Notes: generated by a model from the letters alone, not told the origin. 51,319 nt of DNA from Pseudomonadota bacterium (GCA_021850555.1 JAJZLX010000045.1:1-51319); one strand, 5' to 3'; numbered from the stretch's first letter, positions 28,913-37,763 are shown. Made by a program: numbers and translations.

Positions 28913-30046
28913 ATGAAAATCACACGACACACCGCTGCGGACATGCGCCAGGCGCTGCGCGCCGTGCGCGAGCAACTCGGCGATGAGGCCGTGATCCTCT
29001 CCTCGCGACGCACCGCTCAGGGTGTCGAGGTCACCGCCGCGGTGGACTTCGACGCCGCGCGCCTCGAGGCGGCCGCCGCCTACCCGCCCGAGGCCCCGCC
29101 GGTGACATCGCAGCCCGTGGCCGAGGAGATGGGCAGCGAGCTGAAGACGCTGCGCCGCATGCTCGAGACCCAGCTCGCGCAGCTCACCTGGAACGAGCGC
29201 ACCCGGCGCCATCCGGTGCACACCGAGCTGCTGCGCGAGCTGACCGAGGTCGGCATCACGCGGGATCTGGCCGATCATCTGGTCGGACAGCTGTCCCCGC
29301 AGGTCGATCTCACCCAGGGCCGGCGCACCCTCATCACCGGACTCTCGCAATACCTTCTGGTAACCGGCGACCGCTGGCTCGACGACGGCGGGCGCATCGC
29401 TTTCGTCGGCGCCACCGGTGTGGGCAAGACCACCATGCTGGCCAAGCTCGCCGTGCGCTGGATTCTGCGCCACGGCCCGAAGGAGCTGGCACTGGTCGCC
29501 TCCGACACCGTGCGCATCGGCGCACAGGATCAGATGCTCTCGCTCGGCCAGCTGCTCGGCGTGCCGGTGCACGTGCCCGAGCGCTTCGAGGCCCTGCCCG
29601 AGCTCCTTGCGCGCCTCGGCCGCCACCGGCTGGTCCTCATCGACACCCCGGGCACGAGCGTACGCGATGCGCAGCTCACCGCGCGGCTGGCCGTGCTGGT
29701 CGAGTGCGAAGCGCAGATCGAATCCGCGCTGGTGCTCGCCGCCAGCACCCAGGCCGGCGCGATCGAGGAGACCGTGAAGCGCTTCTCGCCGCTCAAGCCC
29801 GCCTCGTGCCTGCTCACCAAGCTCGATGAGGCGGCGAGCCTCGGCGGCGTCCTCTCGGCGCTCATCCGCGCGCGGCTGCCGGTGTCCTACGTGAGCGAGG
29901 GGCAGCGGGTGCCGGAGGACCTCTCCCCGGCGCGCTCGCTCGAGCTGATCACCCAGGCCGTGCGGCTCGCCAGAGCGAGCGGCGCGGCCGCCGACGAAGA
30001 TCTCCTGCGACGACGATTCGGAAGGCCCTCTCATGCCAACACCTGA
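28913..30046 (+). CDS. flhF: Flagellar GTPase FlhF
   Basis: 377 residues. FlhF is an SRP-type GTPase that places the flagellum at the cell pole. The N-terminal helix MKITRHTAADMRQALRAVRE binds FlhG in known proteins. The G domain has Walker A GATGVGKTT, LALVASDTVRIGAQDQM, RLVLIDTPG and LLTKLDEAASLGG, in order. The end overlaps flhG by 14 bases. Confidence 0.96.
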   Translation: MKITRHTAADMRQALRAVREQLGDEAVILSSRRTAQGVEVTAAVDFDAARLEAAAAYPPEAPPVTSQPVAEEMGSELKTLRRMLETQLAQLTWNERTRRHPVHTELLRELTEVGITRDLADHLVGQLSPQVDLTQGRRTLITGLSQYLLVTGDRWLDDGGRIAFVGATGVGKTTMLAKLAVRWILRHGPKELALVASDTVRIGAQDQMLSLGQLLGVPVHVPERFEALPELLARLGRHRLVLIDTPGTSVRDAQLTARLAVLVECEAQIESALVLAASTQAGAIEETVKRFSPLKPASCLLTKLDEAASLGGVLSALIRARLPVSYVSEGQRVPEDLSPARSLELITQAVRLARASGAAADEDLLRRRFGRPSHANT

Positions 30047-30911
30047 CCTCAACCTGATCAACAATGCCAAGCTCGAGGCCCTCGCCCACCCGGTGCAGGT
30101 GATCGCCGTCACCGGCGGCAAGGGCGGAGTCGGCAAGACGAGCGTGTCGGTCAACCTGGCCACGGCGCTCGCCGCGCGCAAACGGGTGGTGCTGCTCGAC
30201 GGGGACCTCGGACTGGCCAACGCCGATGTGTTTCTCGGCCTCTCGCCGCGCTATACCCTTGCGCACGTCATCTCGGGCGAGCGCACCATCGATGAAGTGC
30301 TGATTCGCGCTCCCCAGGGCTTTCAAGTGGTGCCGGCCGCCTCCGGTGCGGCGAACCTCGCCAGCATGGGCGCCGCCGAGCACCTGGGGCTGGTGCGCGC
30401 ATTCAGCTCCCTCGCCGCTCAGATCGAGGTGCTCATCGTCGACACCGCCGCCGGCATCGCCCAGGGCGTGCAGCAGTTCTCGCAGGCGGCCCAGCACGTC
30501 CTGGTGGTGATCTGCGACGAGCCGGCCTCCCTCACCGACGGCTACGCGCTCATCAAGGTGCTGAGCCGCCACCACGGCGTCAATCGATTCCGCGTGCTCG
30601 CCAACCGTGTGCGCTCCCCGGGCGCGGGGCGCGAGCTGTTTGAGCGGTTCGAGCGGGTCACGACGCGCTTCCTTGACGTGGTGCTCGAATTCGCCGGCGA
30701 GATCCCTGAGGACGAGTACCTGCAGCGCTCCGTACGCGAGCAGCGCCCGGTCTGTGAACTCTATCCGGCAAGCCCGGCCGCCCGGGCGTTCAAGAAACTG
30801 GCGAGCACGGCCGATACATGGCCAGTACCGCCCGGTCCGCGCGGGAACATCGAGTTCTTCGTGGAGCGGCTGGTGCAGCGGAACCCCGCGCGGCTGGCGG
30901 TCGTGCCATGA
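30033..30911 (+). CDS. flhG: Flagellar number regulator FlhG (FleN)
   Basis: 292 residues. A MinD/ParA-family ATPase with the deviant Walker A GGKGGVGKTS, then VVLLDGDLGLANADVFLGL and VLIVDTAAGIAQGVQQFSQA. FlhG limits flagellar number and, as FleN, represses FleQ in Pseudomonas; here FleQ keeps its AAA+ domain, which FleN contacts. Its final codons overlap the fliA start (ATGA). Confidence 0.96.
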   Translation: MPTPDLNLINNAKLEALAHPVQVIAVTGGKGGVGKTSVSVNLATALAARKRVVLLDGDLGLANADVFLGLSPRYTLAHVISGERTIDEVLIRAPQGFQVVPAASGAANLASMGAAEHLGLVRAFSSLAAQIEVLIVDTAAGIAQGVQQFSQAAQHVLVVICDEPASLTDGYALIKVLSRHHGVNRFRVLANRVRSPGAGRELFERFERVTTRFLDVVLEFAGEIPEDEYLQRSVREQRPVCELYPASPAARAFKKLASTADTWPVPPGPRGNIEFFVERLVQRNPARLAVVP

Positions 30912-31651
30912 ATGCCGCAAGCGCATACGGGGCCCCGCGCCCACCCTGGGAGGGCGGCAATGCGACCGAACTCGTGACGCGGCACGCGGAGCTGGTCAAG
31001 CGCATCGCCTACCATCTGGCGGGCCGCCTGCCGCCCTCGGTGGAGATCGATGATCTGATGCAGGCCGGGATGCTCGGGCTGCTGGAGGCAGCCTCGAACT
31101 ACGCCGCCGACCGCGGCGCGAGCTTCGAGACCTACGCCGGCATCCGCGTCCGCGGGGCGATGATCGACGCGCTGCGCAAGCTCGACTGGGCGCCGCGCTC
31201 GGTGCACCGCAAGGCGCGGGCGGTAGCCGCGGCGGTGCAGGAGATCGAGCGGCGCACGGGACGCGATGCCCGCGACACGGAAATCGCGGAGCGGCTGGGT
31301 GTGCCGCTCGGGGAATATCACACCATCGTGCAGGACGCGGCGAGCTGCCGCCTGGCGGCGCTCGACGATGCGGCGGTGACCGTGGAAGGGGAGGCGGACC
31401 CTTTCCTCGAGACCGCCGACGAGGAGTTCAGACAGGCTCTGGCGCGGGCCATCGATGGTCTGCCCGAAAGGGAGAAACTGGTGATGTCGCTGTATTACAG
31501 CGAGGGATTGAATCTCAAGGAGATCGGCGCGGTGCTCAAGGTGACCGAGTCTCGCGCCTGTCAGCTGCACGGGCAGGCGCTCGTGCGGCTCAAGGCGCGG
31601 CTGGCGGAATGGCGCGGAGGTCCGCATGCAGCGGCGATGCCGGAAGCGTAG
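30908..31651 (+). CDS. fliA: Flagellar sigma factor FliA (sigma-28)
   Basis: 247 residues. Region 2 is seen in [20 protein letters not shown] and [20 protein letters not shown], region 3 in [19 protein letters not shown] and region 4 in [20 protein letters not shown] then [20 protein letters not shown]. It directs late flagellar and chemotaxis genes; matching promoter-like sites are found downstream in this window. The ATG overlaps the flhG stop. No flgM gene is visible here. Confidence 0.96.
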   Translation: MNAASAYGAPRPPWEGGNATELVTRHAELVKRIAYHLAGRLPPSVEIDDLMQAGMLGLLEAASNYAADRGASFETYAGIRVRGAMIDALRKLDWAPRSVHRKARAVAAAVQEIERRTGRDARDTEIAERLGVPLGEYHTIVQDAASCRLAALDDAAVTVEGEADPFLETADEEFRQALARAIDGLPEREKLVMSLYYSEGLNLKEIGAVLKVTESRACQLHGQALVRLKARLAEWRGGPHAAAMPEA

Positions 31652-31768
31652 GCACGCGATGCGCCCGCCGCTCAGCGAGGCGGCGCGTTGCAGCGAAGCG
31701 CCGCTTCATTGCGCCGGGCGGGCGGCCGGGGTGGCTTGCGCGCAGCGGGAGAGCGCAGCGCAATACGA

Positions 31769-31842
31769 GTGGCGGGCAAAACACCACGCGTTTTGCCCGC
31801 CACCGCGCCGGGCCGGGCAGGAAGCCCGGCTCCGGCGCGTCA
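31769..31842. repeat. REP-like palindromic repeat, copy 1 (between fliA and cheY)
   Basis: Two hairpins stand in tandem. The first has a perfect 14-base stem, GTGGCGGGCAAAAC and its complement, around a loop of 7 bases. The second pairs CGCGCCGG with CCGGCGCG around an inner GCCGGGC/GCCCGGC pair. The element matches the copies at the right edge in the CAAAA-CCACGC-TTTTG core and the GGGCCGGGCA block. It fills much of the 209-base gap between fliA and cheY and probably also affects transcript stability or termination. Confidence 0.7.
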
Positions 31843-31860
31843 GACCATACGAGGCATGCA

Positions 31861-32244
31861 GTGAGTAAAGATCTGAAATTTCTGGTTGTCGATGACTTCT
31901 CGACCATGCGCCGCATCATCAAGAACCTGCTGCACGACCTCGGCTACTCTAACGTCACCGAGGCGGACGACGGCAAGACGGCGCTGCCGATGCTGCAGGC
32001 CGGGAACTTCGATTTTCTGATCACCGACTGGAACATGCCCGGCATGCCCGGGCTCGATCTGATCAAGGCGGTCAGGGCAGACGAGAAGCTCGCCAAGATG
32101 CCGGTGTTGATGCTGACCGCCGAGGCCAAGCGCGAGCAGATCATCGAAGCGGCCCAGGCGGGCGTCAACGGTTATGTCATCAAACCCTTCACTGCCGAGA
32201 CGCTCAAGGAAAAGCTCGACAAGATTCTCGGCGCCGGGAAGTGA
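31861..32244 (+). CDS. cheY: Chemotaxis response regulator CheY
   Basis: 127 residues starting at a GTG with GAGG seven bases upstream. Conserved residues are the acidic pair D11/D12, phosphoacceptor D56 in [11 protein letters not shown]86 in LMLTAEAK and K108 in VIKPF. Phospho-CheY binds FliM and switches the motor. cheZ follows after seven bases, so this is the CheY of the canonical phosphatase pair. Confidence 0.96.
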   Translation: MSKDLKFLVVDDFSTMRRIIKNLLHDLGYSNVTEADDGKTALPMLQAGNFDFLITDWNMPGMPGLDLIKAVRADEKLAKMPVLMLTAEAKREQIIEAAQAGVNGYVIKPFTAETLKEKLDKILGAGK

Positions 32245-32251
32245 GGCCGTG

Positions 32252-33013
32252 ATGTCGAATTTCTCCATCCTCAAGAGCGAGTACGGCACTTACGTCGAGG
32301 CCTTGAGCGAGGCGCTCGAGCGCGGCGACGAATCCGGGTTCTTCTCCGCGGTCGATCACATCGTGCACATGCGCGAGCCGAAGATGTTCGCCGAGATCCG
32401 CAAGCTCACCGGTGATCTGCAGAAGGCGCTCGACCGCTTCAGCATAGAGTCGCGCCTGGCGGACATCGCCGAGCACGAGATCCCGAACGCCCGCACGCGC
32501 CTGACCCATGTCATCAACATGACCGACGAGGCCGCGCACCGCACGCTTGATCTGGTCGAGCGGTCCGGGCCACTCGCCGAGCGCACCGCGCGCGAGGCGA
32601 GCGCGCTCCTCGATGCGCTCGGCGCCTTCCGCGAGCGGGTCCCCGCCAGCGGATTCGAGGGCATTGCCCGCGCGGTGGAGGCGTTCCTGCCGGTGGTGCG
32701 CGCACTTGAGGCCTTCCTCCCGGCGGCGCGCACCGACTCGGAGCAGATCCGGCGCAACCTCGCCGAGGTGCTGCTCGCCCAGGGCTACCAGGATCTCACC
32801 GGGCAGATCATCCGCAGCGTCATCAAGCTGGTCGAGGAGCTCGAAAATGCGCTCGGCAACCTCACGCGCCTTTCCGGAGGCCTGGTCGAGCACGCCAGTC
32901 TTGGCGAGAACCCGAGCGCCGGGCACGGACCGGTGGTCCCAGGTGTCACCCAGGGCGAGGTCGCTTCCGCCCAGACTGACGTGGATGCGCTGCTGTCGGG
33001 CCTCGGCATGTAA
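32252..33013 (+). CDS. cheZ: Protein phosphatase CheZ
   Basis: 253 residues. The long helical hairpin contains the catalytic motif QGYQDLTGQII with D181 and Q185, which dephosphorylates CheY-P. The last residues TDVDALLSGLGM form the CheY-binding C-terminal helix. The N-terminal half is charged and helical as in other CheZ proteins. It starts seven bases after cheY. Confidence 0.94.
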   Translation: MSNFSILKSEYGTYVEALSEALERGDESGFFSAVDHIVHMREPKMFAEIRKLTGDLQKALDRFSIESRLADIAEHEIPNARTRLTHVINMTDEAAHRTLDLVERSGPLAERTAREASALLDALGAFRERVPASGFEGIARAVEAFLPVVRALEAFLPAARTDSEQIRRNLAEVLLAQGYQDLTGQIIRSVIKLVEELENALGNLTRLSGGLVEHASLGENPSAGHGPVVPGVTQGEVASAQTDVDALLSGLGM

Positions 33014-33022
33014 GGGGTGTCG

Positions 33023-33763
33023 ATGGACATCCTGAGCATCATCGGACTGGTGCTCGCCGTCAACGCCGTGCTGGTCGGGGCCATGTTGCGCGGCGCGGGC
33101 GTCATGGCGCTGATCTCGTTCGAGGCGTTCGTGGTCGTCGGCGGAGGAACGATCGCCGCGATCTGCGTGCAGACGCCCCTGCCGGTGATGCGGCGCGCGC
33201 TCGGACTTTTCCCCTGGGTCATCCGGCCCCCGCCGCGCGACGGCCGGCACCTGATCGCCAAGATCATCGAATGGAGCAATACGGCGCGCAAGCGCGGGCT
33301 CCTCGGCCTCGAGCCGCTGATCGACGACGAGCACGACGAGTTCACCCGTAAAGCGCTGCAGCTGGTGGTCGACGGTCACGAGCCGGACCACATCAGCAAT
33401 ACGCTCGCCGTCGACATGAACATGCGCGAGCACGCCGACATTACGGCCGCCAAGGTCTTCGAGAGCGCGGGCACCTACTCGCCGACGCTCGGCATCATCG
33501 GCGCCGTGCTCGGGTTGATGGCGGTGCTGCAGAACCTCGCCGATCCGACCCAGCTCGGTCACGGCATCGCCGCCGCCTTCACGGCCACCGTGTACGGCAT
33601 CAGCTTCGCCAACCTGTTCTTCCTGCCGGTCTCCGCCAAGCTCAAGGGGATCATCCACCGCCAGACCCAGTTCCGCGAGTTGATCATCGACGGAATGATG
33701 GCGATCGCCCAGGGCGAGAACCCGCGCTCGATAGAGTCGAGACTGCAGGGCTACCTGCATTAG
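33023..33763 (+). CDS. motC: Flagellar motor stator protein MotC (MotA/PomA family)
   Basis: 246 residues with four membrane helices. The start at 33023 has an AAGGGG site five bases upstream. Family residues lie in MNMREHADITAAKVFESAG and TYSPTLGIIGAVLGLMAVL, the latter the third helix. The GHGIAAAFTATVYGISFANL segment is the fourth helix. It pairs with MotD. Location after cheYZ matches the MotCD stator of Pseudomonas. Confidence 0.94.
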   Translation: MDILSIIGLVLAVNAVLVGAMLRGAGVMALISFEAFVVVGGGTIAAICVQTPLPVMRRALGLFPWVIRPPPRDGRHLIAKIIEWSNTARKRGLLGLEPLIDDEHDEFTRKALQLVVDGHEPDHISNTLAVDMNMREHADITAAKVFESAGTYSPTLGIIGAVLGLMAVLQNLADPTQLGHGIAAAFTATVYGISFANLFFLPVSAKLKGIIHRQTQFRELIIDGMMAIAQGENPRSIESRLQGYLH

Positions 33764-33770
33764 GACCGCG

Positions 33771-34640
33771 ATGCGCAGAATCCGCCGACAACCCGAAGAG
33801 CACATGAACCACGAGCGCTGGGCGATCCCGTACGGGGATCTGCTCACGCTGCTGCTGGCGTTCTTCGTGGTGATGTACTCGATCTCCTCGGTCAACGCGG
33901 GCAAGTACCGGGTGCTGTCCAACTCGCTGTACGCCGCCTTCCGCGGCCAGCCGCGCACCCTCGATCCGATCGAGGTCGGACACAAGCGTGTCGGGTCGGG
34001 AGCCGACATCCGTATCAGTATCGTCCGTCAGGACATCCTCAAGAATCAGCCGAGGGCGTACCTGACGCCGCTGCCGATCCTGCGCCCGAAGCCCGCCGCC
34101 AACCCCGCGGCCGCCGCCGGCGCCCCGGCGGCGGCCGTTGACGTTGCCATGCTGCCCCGCGTGGCCGCCAGCGTCGATCGGGCGTTGTCGCAGCTGATCA
34201 GCGACCGTCAGGTCGTGGTGCAGCGCAAGCCCGGCCGGATCGAAGTGCAGTTCCGCAGCGACATCCTGTTCCCGAGCGGCAGCGCGCGGCTCTCGGGGAA
34301 TGCCGTGATCGCGATCCGCAAGCTCGCCGCGGTGCTCGTGCGCTTTCCCAACCCAGTCCGGGTGGAAGGCTTCACCGACAACGTGCCGATCCGGACCATG
34401 CAGTTCCACTCCAACTGGGAGCTGTCGGCCGCACGCGCCGGCAGCGTCGTGCACGTGCTGCAGAAACAGGGAGTCGCGCCCAGGCGCCTGGCGGTCATCG
34501 GCTTCGGCGATCAGCGACCGATCGCGACCAACGCCACGGCCGCGGGCCGACGTGCCAACCGCCGGGTGGTCGTGCTCATCCTCTCGACCAAGCTCGCCAA
34601 GCACACCGACCCCGCCTGGGTTCCCGGCGCCGGCAGATAG
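33771..34640 (+). CDS. motD: Flagellar motor stator protein MotD (MotB family)
   Basis: 289 residues. A single membrane helix follows the start, with the proton-carrying Asp D23 in YGDLLTLLLAFFVVMYSISS. A linker rich in Ala and Pro leads to the OmpA-like peptidoglycan-binding domain (DILFPSGSARLSGNAVIAIR, VEGFTDNVPI, SNWELSAARAGSVVHVL, RRANRRVVVLIL). Seven bases separate it from motC. Confidence 0.95.
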   Translation: MRRIRRQPEEHMNHERWAIPYGDLLTLLLAFFVVMYSISSVNAGKYRVLSNSLYAAFRGQPRTLDPIEVGHKRVGSGADIRISIVRQDILKNQPRAYLTPLPILRPKPAANPAAAAGAPAAAVDVAMLPRVAASVDRALSQLISDRQVVVQRKPGRIEVQFRSDILFPSGSARLSGNAVIAIRKLAAVLVRFPNPVRVEGFTDNVPIRTMQFHSNWELSAARAGSVVHVLQKQGVAPRRLAVIGFGDQRPIATNATAAGRRANRRVVVLILSTKLAKHTDPAWVPGAGR

Positions 34641-34646
34641 GCCGGC

Positions 34647-34662
34647 TGGCACGGTTTCTGCA
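34647..34662 (+). promoter_or_regulatory. Sigma-54 promoter before the DUF2802 gene
   Basis: TGGCACGGTTTCTGCA has a full -24 element TGGCACG and a -12 element CTGCA (one mismatch to TTGCA), with GG and GC 12 bases apart. It begins six bases after the motD stop. The start point would be near 34673, 85 bases before the next gene. Confidence 0.7.
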
Positions 34663-34730
34663 GCTTCCCTGTCGGATCGACGCCGCCGCGCCGGGAAACC
34701 GTCGCCGACGCCCGCCGCGGCGGCTCATTG

Positions 34731-34746
34731 TGTGACCGACATCACA
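34731..34746. promoter_or_regulatory. Perfect CRP/Vfr/Clp-type site overlapping the DUF2802 ribosome site
   Basis: TGTGACCGACATCACA matches TGTGA-N6-TCACA at all ten conserved bases. Its right half runs straight into the AGGAGG ribosome-binding site of the next gene, and it lies roughly 60-75 bases downstream of the predicted sigma-54 start. A bound protein here would be expected to block transcription. Confidence 0.6.
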
Positions 34747-34757
34747 GGAGGCGCCTC

Positions 34758-35189
34758 ATGGCAGCCACGAACCTCATGAACGTGTCGAACATCGAATTCC
34801 TGCTCATCCTGGGGCGCGCGGTGTTCCTGATCTTCTCGTTCGCCCTCGCCGCCACGACGTTCACCGCGTGGCGGCGCGCCACGCGCGCTCAGACCGAGCA
34901 GGTGCTTTCCCAGGGCCGGCTGCTGCTCGATCAGCTCGCCGACATCAGAAGCACCCTCGAGGCCACCGCCCATTCCGTGACGCAGCTCGCGGAGCGGGTC
35001 GAGCATCCGACGGCGCTCGCCGCCCCTTCCCAAGGCGCCTCGCCCGGGTACCAGATCGCGATCCGCCTGGCGCGCGGGGGCGCGAGCAGCGAGGAGCTGA
35101 TCTGCGGCTGCGGCCTCACGCGCACGGAAGCCGAGCTGGTGCGGCGTCTGCACGGTCCGTCGAGGCCGGAACTGCGTCAAGTTTCGTGA
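34758..35189 (+). CDS. DUF2802 membrane-anchored protein of chemotaxis clusters
   Basis: 143 residues. One membrane helix (about 13-36, EFLLILGRAVFLIFSFALAA) is followed by a coiled coil (VLSQGRLLLDQLADIRSTLE) and a C-terminal helix-turn-helix-like end YQIAIRLARGGASSEELICG then CGLTRTEAELVRRLHG, as in DUF2802 proteins. The family sits next to flagellar and chemotaxis genes in Pseudomonas and relatives; its function is not established. An AGGAGG site precedes the ATG at 34758. Confidence 0.8.
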   Translation: MAATNLMNVSNIEFLLILGRAVFLIFSFALAATTFTAWRRATRAQTEQVLSQGRLLLDQLADIRSTLEATAHSVTQLAERVEHPTALAAPSQGASPGYQIAIRLARGGASSEELICGCGLTRTEAELVRRLHGPSRPELRQVS

Positions 35190-35197
35190 CACGCGCC

Positions 35198-35224
35198 TCA
35201 AGAGCTTCCGGCGTGCGCCGATAG
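35198..35224 (+). promoter_or_regulatory. Sigma-28 (FliA) promoter before STAS-cheA-cheW
   Basis: TCAAGAGC, 11 bases, then GCCGATAG. The Escherichia coli consensus is TAAAGTTT-N11-GCCGATAA; the -10 matches at seven of eight positions and the -35 core TAAA at three of four, with exact spacing. The start would be near 35231, only a few bases before the STAS start codon. Confidence 0.65.
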
Positions 35225-35235
35225 CTCACTTGATT

Positions 35236-35610
35236 ATGAAATCTCGCACTCGATCGACCCCGGCTCGCAAAACCGGGCGCGGCCCCGCCGCGCGCGCCGC
35301 TTCATCCGCTCGTGGCCGACCGCGCAACACCGGCGAGCTCGCGCTGAACGCCGACTGTACGCTGGCGGAAGCGGAGGCGCTGAAAACCTCGCTCACCGGA
35401 CTGCTCGATGAGCCGCAGACCGTCACGCTGGACGCCGGCGCCGTACAGCGCATCGACACCGCGGCGCTGCAGCTCCTGGCGGCCTTCGTGCGCGACCGGC
35501 GCCTTCTCGGACACAGCACCCGGTGGCGGGGGGCGCAGCAGACGTTGGAGCCTGCCGCGCGGCTGCTCGGCATGGATGGCATGCTGGAACTCGCGGGAGA
35601 GAGCCGATGA
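35236..35610 (+). CDS. STAS-domain protein coupled to cheA
   Basis: 124 residues. The first 35 residues are basic and disordered. A STAS (anti-sigma-antagonist-like) domain follows, with the typical TVTLDAGAVQRIDTAALQLL strand-helix; the residue normally phosphorylated is Thr75 after Asp74. The stop overlaps the cheA start (TGATG), so translation is coupled. No ribosome site is visible before the ATG, and the predicted sigma-28 start is only about five bases upstream, so the message may be leaderless. Confidence 0.8.
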   Translation: MKSRTRSTPARKTGRGPAARAASSARGRPRNTGELALNADCTLAEAEALKTSLTGLLDEPQTVTLDAGAVQRIDTAALQLLAAFVRDRRLLGHSTRWRGAQQTLEPAARLLGMDGMLELAGESR

Positions 35611-37763
35611 CCGTCGACCTGACGCAGTTTCACGATGCTTTCTTCGAGGAGAGCTTCGAGGCGCTCGATACCATGGAGGCGGCGCTGCTGAGACTCGACA
35701 TCGGCGCCCCGGACTCGGAGCTGATCAACACCATCTTCCGCGTGGCGCATTCGATCAAGGGTGGCAGCGCCACCTTCGGTTTCAGCGAGATCGCCTCCTT
35801 CACCCACAGCCTCGAGACGCTGCTCGATGAGTTGCGCAGCGGCGCCATGCCGGTGACGGTGGAGCTGTCCGATCTGCTGCTGAAATCGGTAGACGTGATG
35901 CGCGCCATGCTGCGCGCCGTGCAGAGCAAACAGCCCATAGACGCCCAGCGCGTCTCGGACCTTCAGTTCGACCTGGAAGTGGCGATCGCGCGCAAGAGCG
36001 AGACCGCCCCGGCCGCGCCCGGCTCCGCTCAGGGGCCCGCCATCGCCGCCTCGGCGGGCGAGCCGCCGGAGAGGGCCGATGGCCCGGTCCCGGCCGCGCA
36101 GGCTCCAGGATGGCAGATCCGCTTCCGCCCCTTCCGCGAGCTGCTGGTGCGCGGCAATGACCCGGTGCGCATGCTGCGCGAGCTTGCCGAGCTCGGCGCG
36201 CTCAAGGTGCGGATCGACACCCAGGCTCTGCCCGCCCTCGCCGACATCAATCCCCAGGACTGCCATCTCTCCTGGACGCTCGAGCTGCCCGGGAAAATTG
36301 CCGAGGAGGCGATCCGCCAGGTATTCGAATGGGCCGAAGGCGACTGCGACCTCACCATAGAGCGAGCGCCATCGGCGGCGCCCGCCGCTGCGGCAAGCGC
36401 GGCGGATCGCAGCATTCAGACTCAGACGAGCGCCGGCGCCTCCCACCCGGGGACGCCGCAAGACGCCGCGTCCGAGCCGCCCGTCCTCACACAGACACCG
36501 GCCCCCTCGCTCCCTCCGGTCTCCTCGGTCCCGCCCACCTCCCCGGCCCCGCCGCGCTCCGAGGCCACGGTGAGCGCGGTGGGGGACTCCGGCTCGATCC
36601 GCGTCAGTGTGGAGAAGATCGACGAGCTGATGAACACCGTCGGCGAGCTGGTGATCACCCAGGCGATGCTGAGTCAGCTCGGCGCGCAGATCGAGGGCCC
36701 GCAGGCCGAGCGGCTGCGCGCGGGACTGGCGCAGCTCGAGCGCAACATGCGCGAGCTGCAGGAAAGCGTCATGCGTGTGCGCATGCTTCCGATCAGCTTC
36801 GTGTTCAGCAGATTCCCGCGCATGGTACGCGACCTGGCCCATCGGCTCGGCAAGCAGATCGAGCTGAAGCTCACCGGAGAGCAGACGGAGCTCGACAAGA
36901 CGGTGCTGGAGAAGATCGGCGATCCGCTGGTCCACCTGGTCCGAAACTGCATCGATCACGGCATCGAATCGCCCGAAGTGCGCATTGCCGCGGGCAAGCC
37001 CGCCGCCGGCACGGTGCACCTGGACGCCAGCCACCGCGGCGGCAACATCTCCGTGGAGGTGAGCGACGACGGCGGCGGTCTCGACAAGGCGCGCATCCTC
37101 GCCAAGGCACGCTCGCGCGCCCTGATCGGCGCCAACGAAACGCTCTCCGATTCGGAGATCCACGAGCTCATCTTCCTGCCCGGATTCTCCACCGCCGAGA
37201 AGACCACCGACCTGTCGGGCCGGGGCGTAGGCATGGATGTCGTGCGCCGCAACGTCAAGGAGCTCGGCGGCAAGATCGAGCTGGCGAGCGAGCCCGGCCG
37301 CGGTTCGCGCTTCACCATCACCCTGCCGCTGACCCTCGCCATCGTCGACGGCCAGTCGGTGGCGGTGGGCAGCGAGACCTACATCGTGCCGCTCATCTCC
37401 ATCGTCGAATCGATGCAGCTGAAGCCGACGGGCGTCAACCGGCTGTCCAGCCAGGGCGAGGTGTTCTCCTTCCGGGGCGATTACCTGCCCATTCTGCGCC
37501 TGCACGAGCTGTTCGGCGTCGAGCCGAACACCCGCGCCCTGGACGAAGGACTGGTGGTCGTGGCCGAGGGCGACGGCCGGCGGGTCGGGCTCTTCGTCGA
37601 CGATCTGCTCGGCCAGCAGCAGGTGGTCATCAAATCCCTGGAAGCCAACTACGGACACATCGACGGCATCTCCGGCGCAACCATCCTCGGCGACGGCTCG
37701 GTGGCTCTCATTCTGGATGTCCCCGGCCTGATCCGCGTCGCCTCCATGCGCGCGGCGGCCTGA
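35607..37763 (+). CDS. cheA: Chemotaxis histidine kinase CheA
   Basis: 718 residues. The HPt domain has H48 in FRVAHSIKGGSATFGF. A P2-like domain (about 165-255) and a Pro/Ser/Thr-rich linker follow. The dimerisation domain starts near 330 (SIRVSVEKIDELMNTVGELV). ATP-binding motifs are LVRNCIDHGIESPEVR (N box), VSDDGGGLDKARI (G1), FLPGFSTAEKTTDLSGRGVG (G2) and GSRFTITLPLTLAI. A CheW-like P5 domain ends the protein. Complete and canonical. Confidence 0.97.
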   Translation: MTVDLTQFHDAFFEESFEALDTMEAALLRLDIGAPDSELINTIFRVAHSIKGGSATFGFSEIASFTHSLETLLDELRSGAMPVTVELSDLLLKSVDVMRAMLRAVQSKQPIDAQRVSDLQFDLEVAIARKSETAPAAPGSAQGPAIAASAGEPPERADGPVPAAQAPGWQIRFRPFRELLVRGNDPVRMLRELAELGALKVRIDTQALPALADINPQDCHLSWTLELPGKIAEEAIRQVFEWAEGDCDLTIERAPSAAPAAAASAADRSIQTQTSAGASHPGTPQDAASEPPVLTQTPAPSLPPVSSVPPTSPAPPRSEATVSAVGDSGSIRVSVEKIDELMNTVGELVITQAMLSQLGAQIEGPQAERLRAGLAQLERNMRELQESVMRVRMLPISFVFSRFPRMVRDLAHRLGKQIELKLTGEQTELDKTVLEKIGDPLVHLVRNCIDHGIESPEVRIAAGKPAAGTVHLDASHRGGNISVEVSDDGGGLDKARILAKARSRALIGANETLSDSEIHELIFLPGFSTAEKTTDLSGRGVGMDVVRRNVKELGGKIELASEPGRGSRFTITLPLTLAIVDGQSVAVGSETYIVPLISIVESMQLKPTGVNRLSSQGEVFSFRGDYLPILRLHELFGVEPNTRALDEGLVVVAEGDGRRVGLFVDDLLGQQQVVIKSLEANYGHIDGISGATILGDGSVALILDVPGLIRVASMRAAA

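Noticed and set aside
27632..30220. Long minus-strand frame across flhA and flhF
   Set aside because: No domain is recognisable and the opposite strand encodes complete FlhA and FlhF.
35226..37658. Long minus-strand frame across cheA
   Set aside because: Shadow of CheA in a GC-rich genome; His/Arg/Gly-rich with no family.
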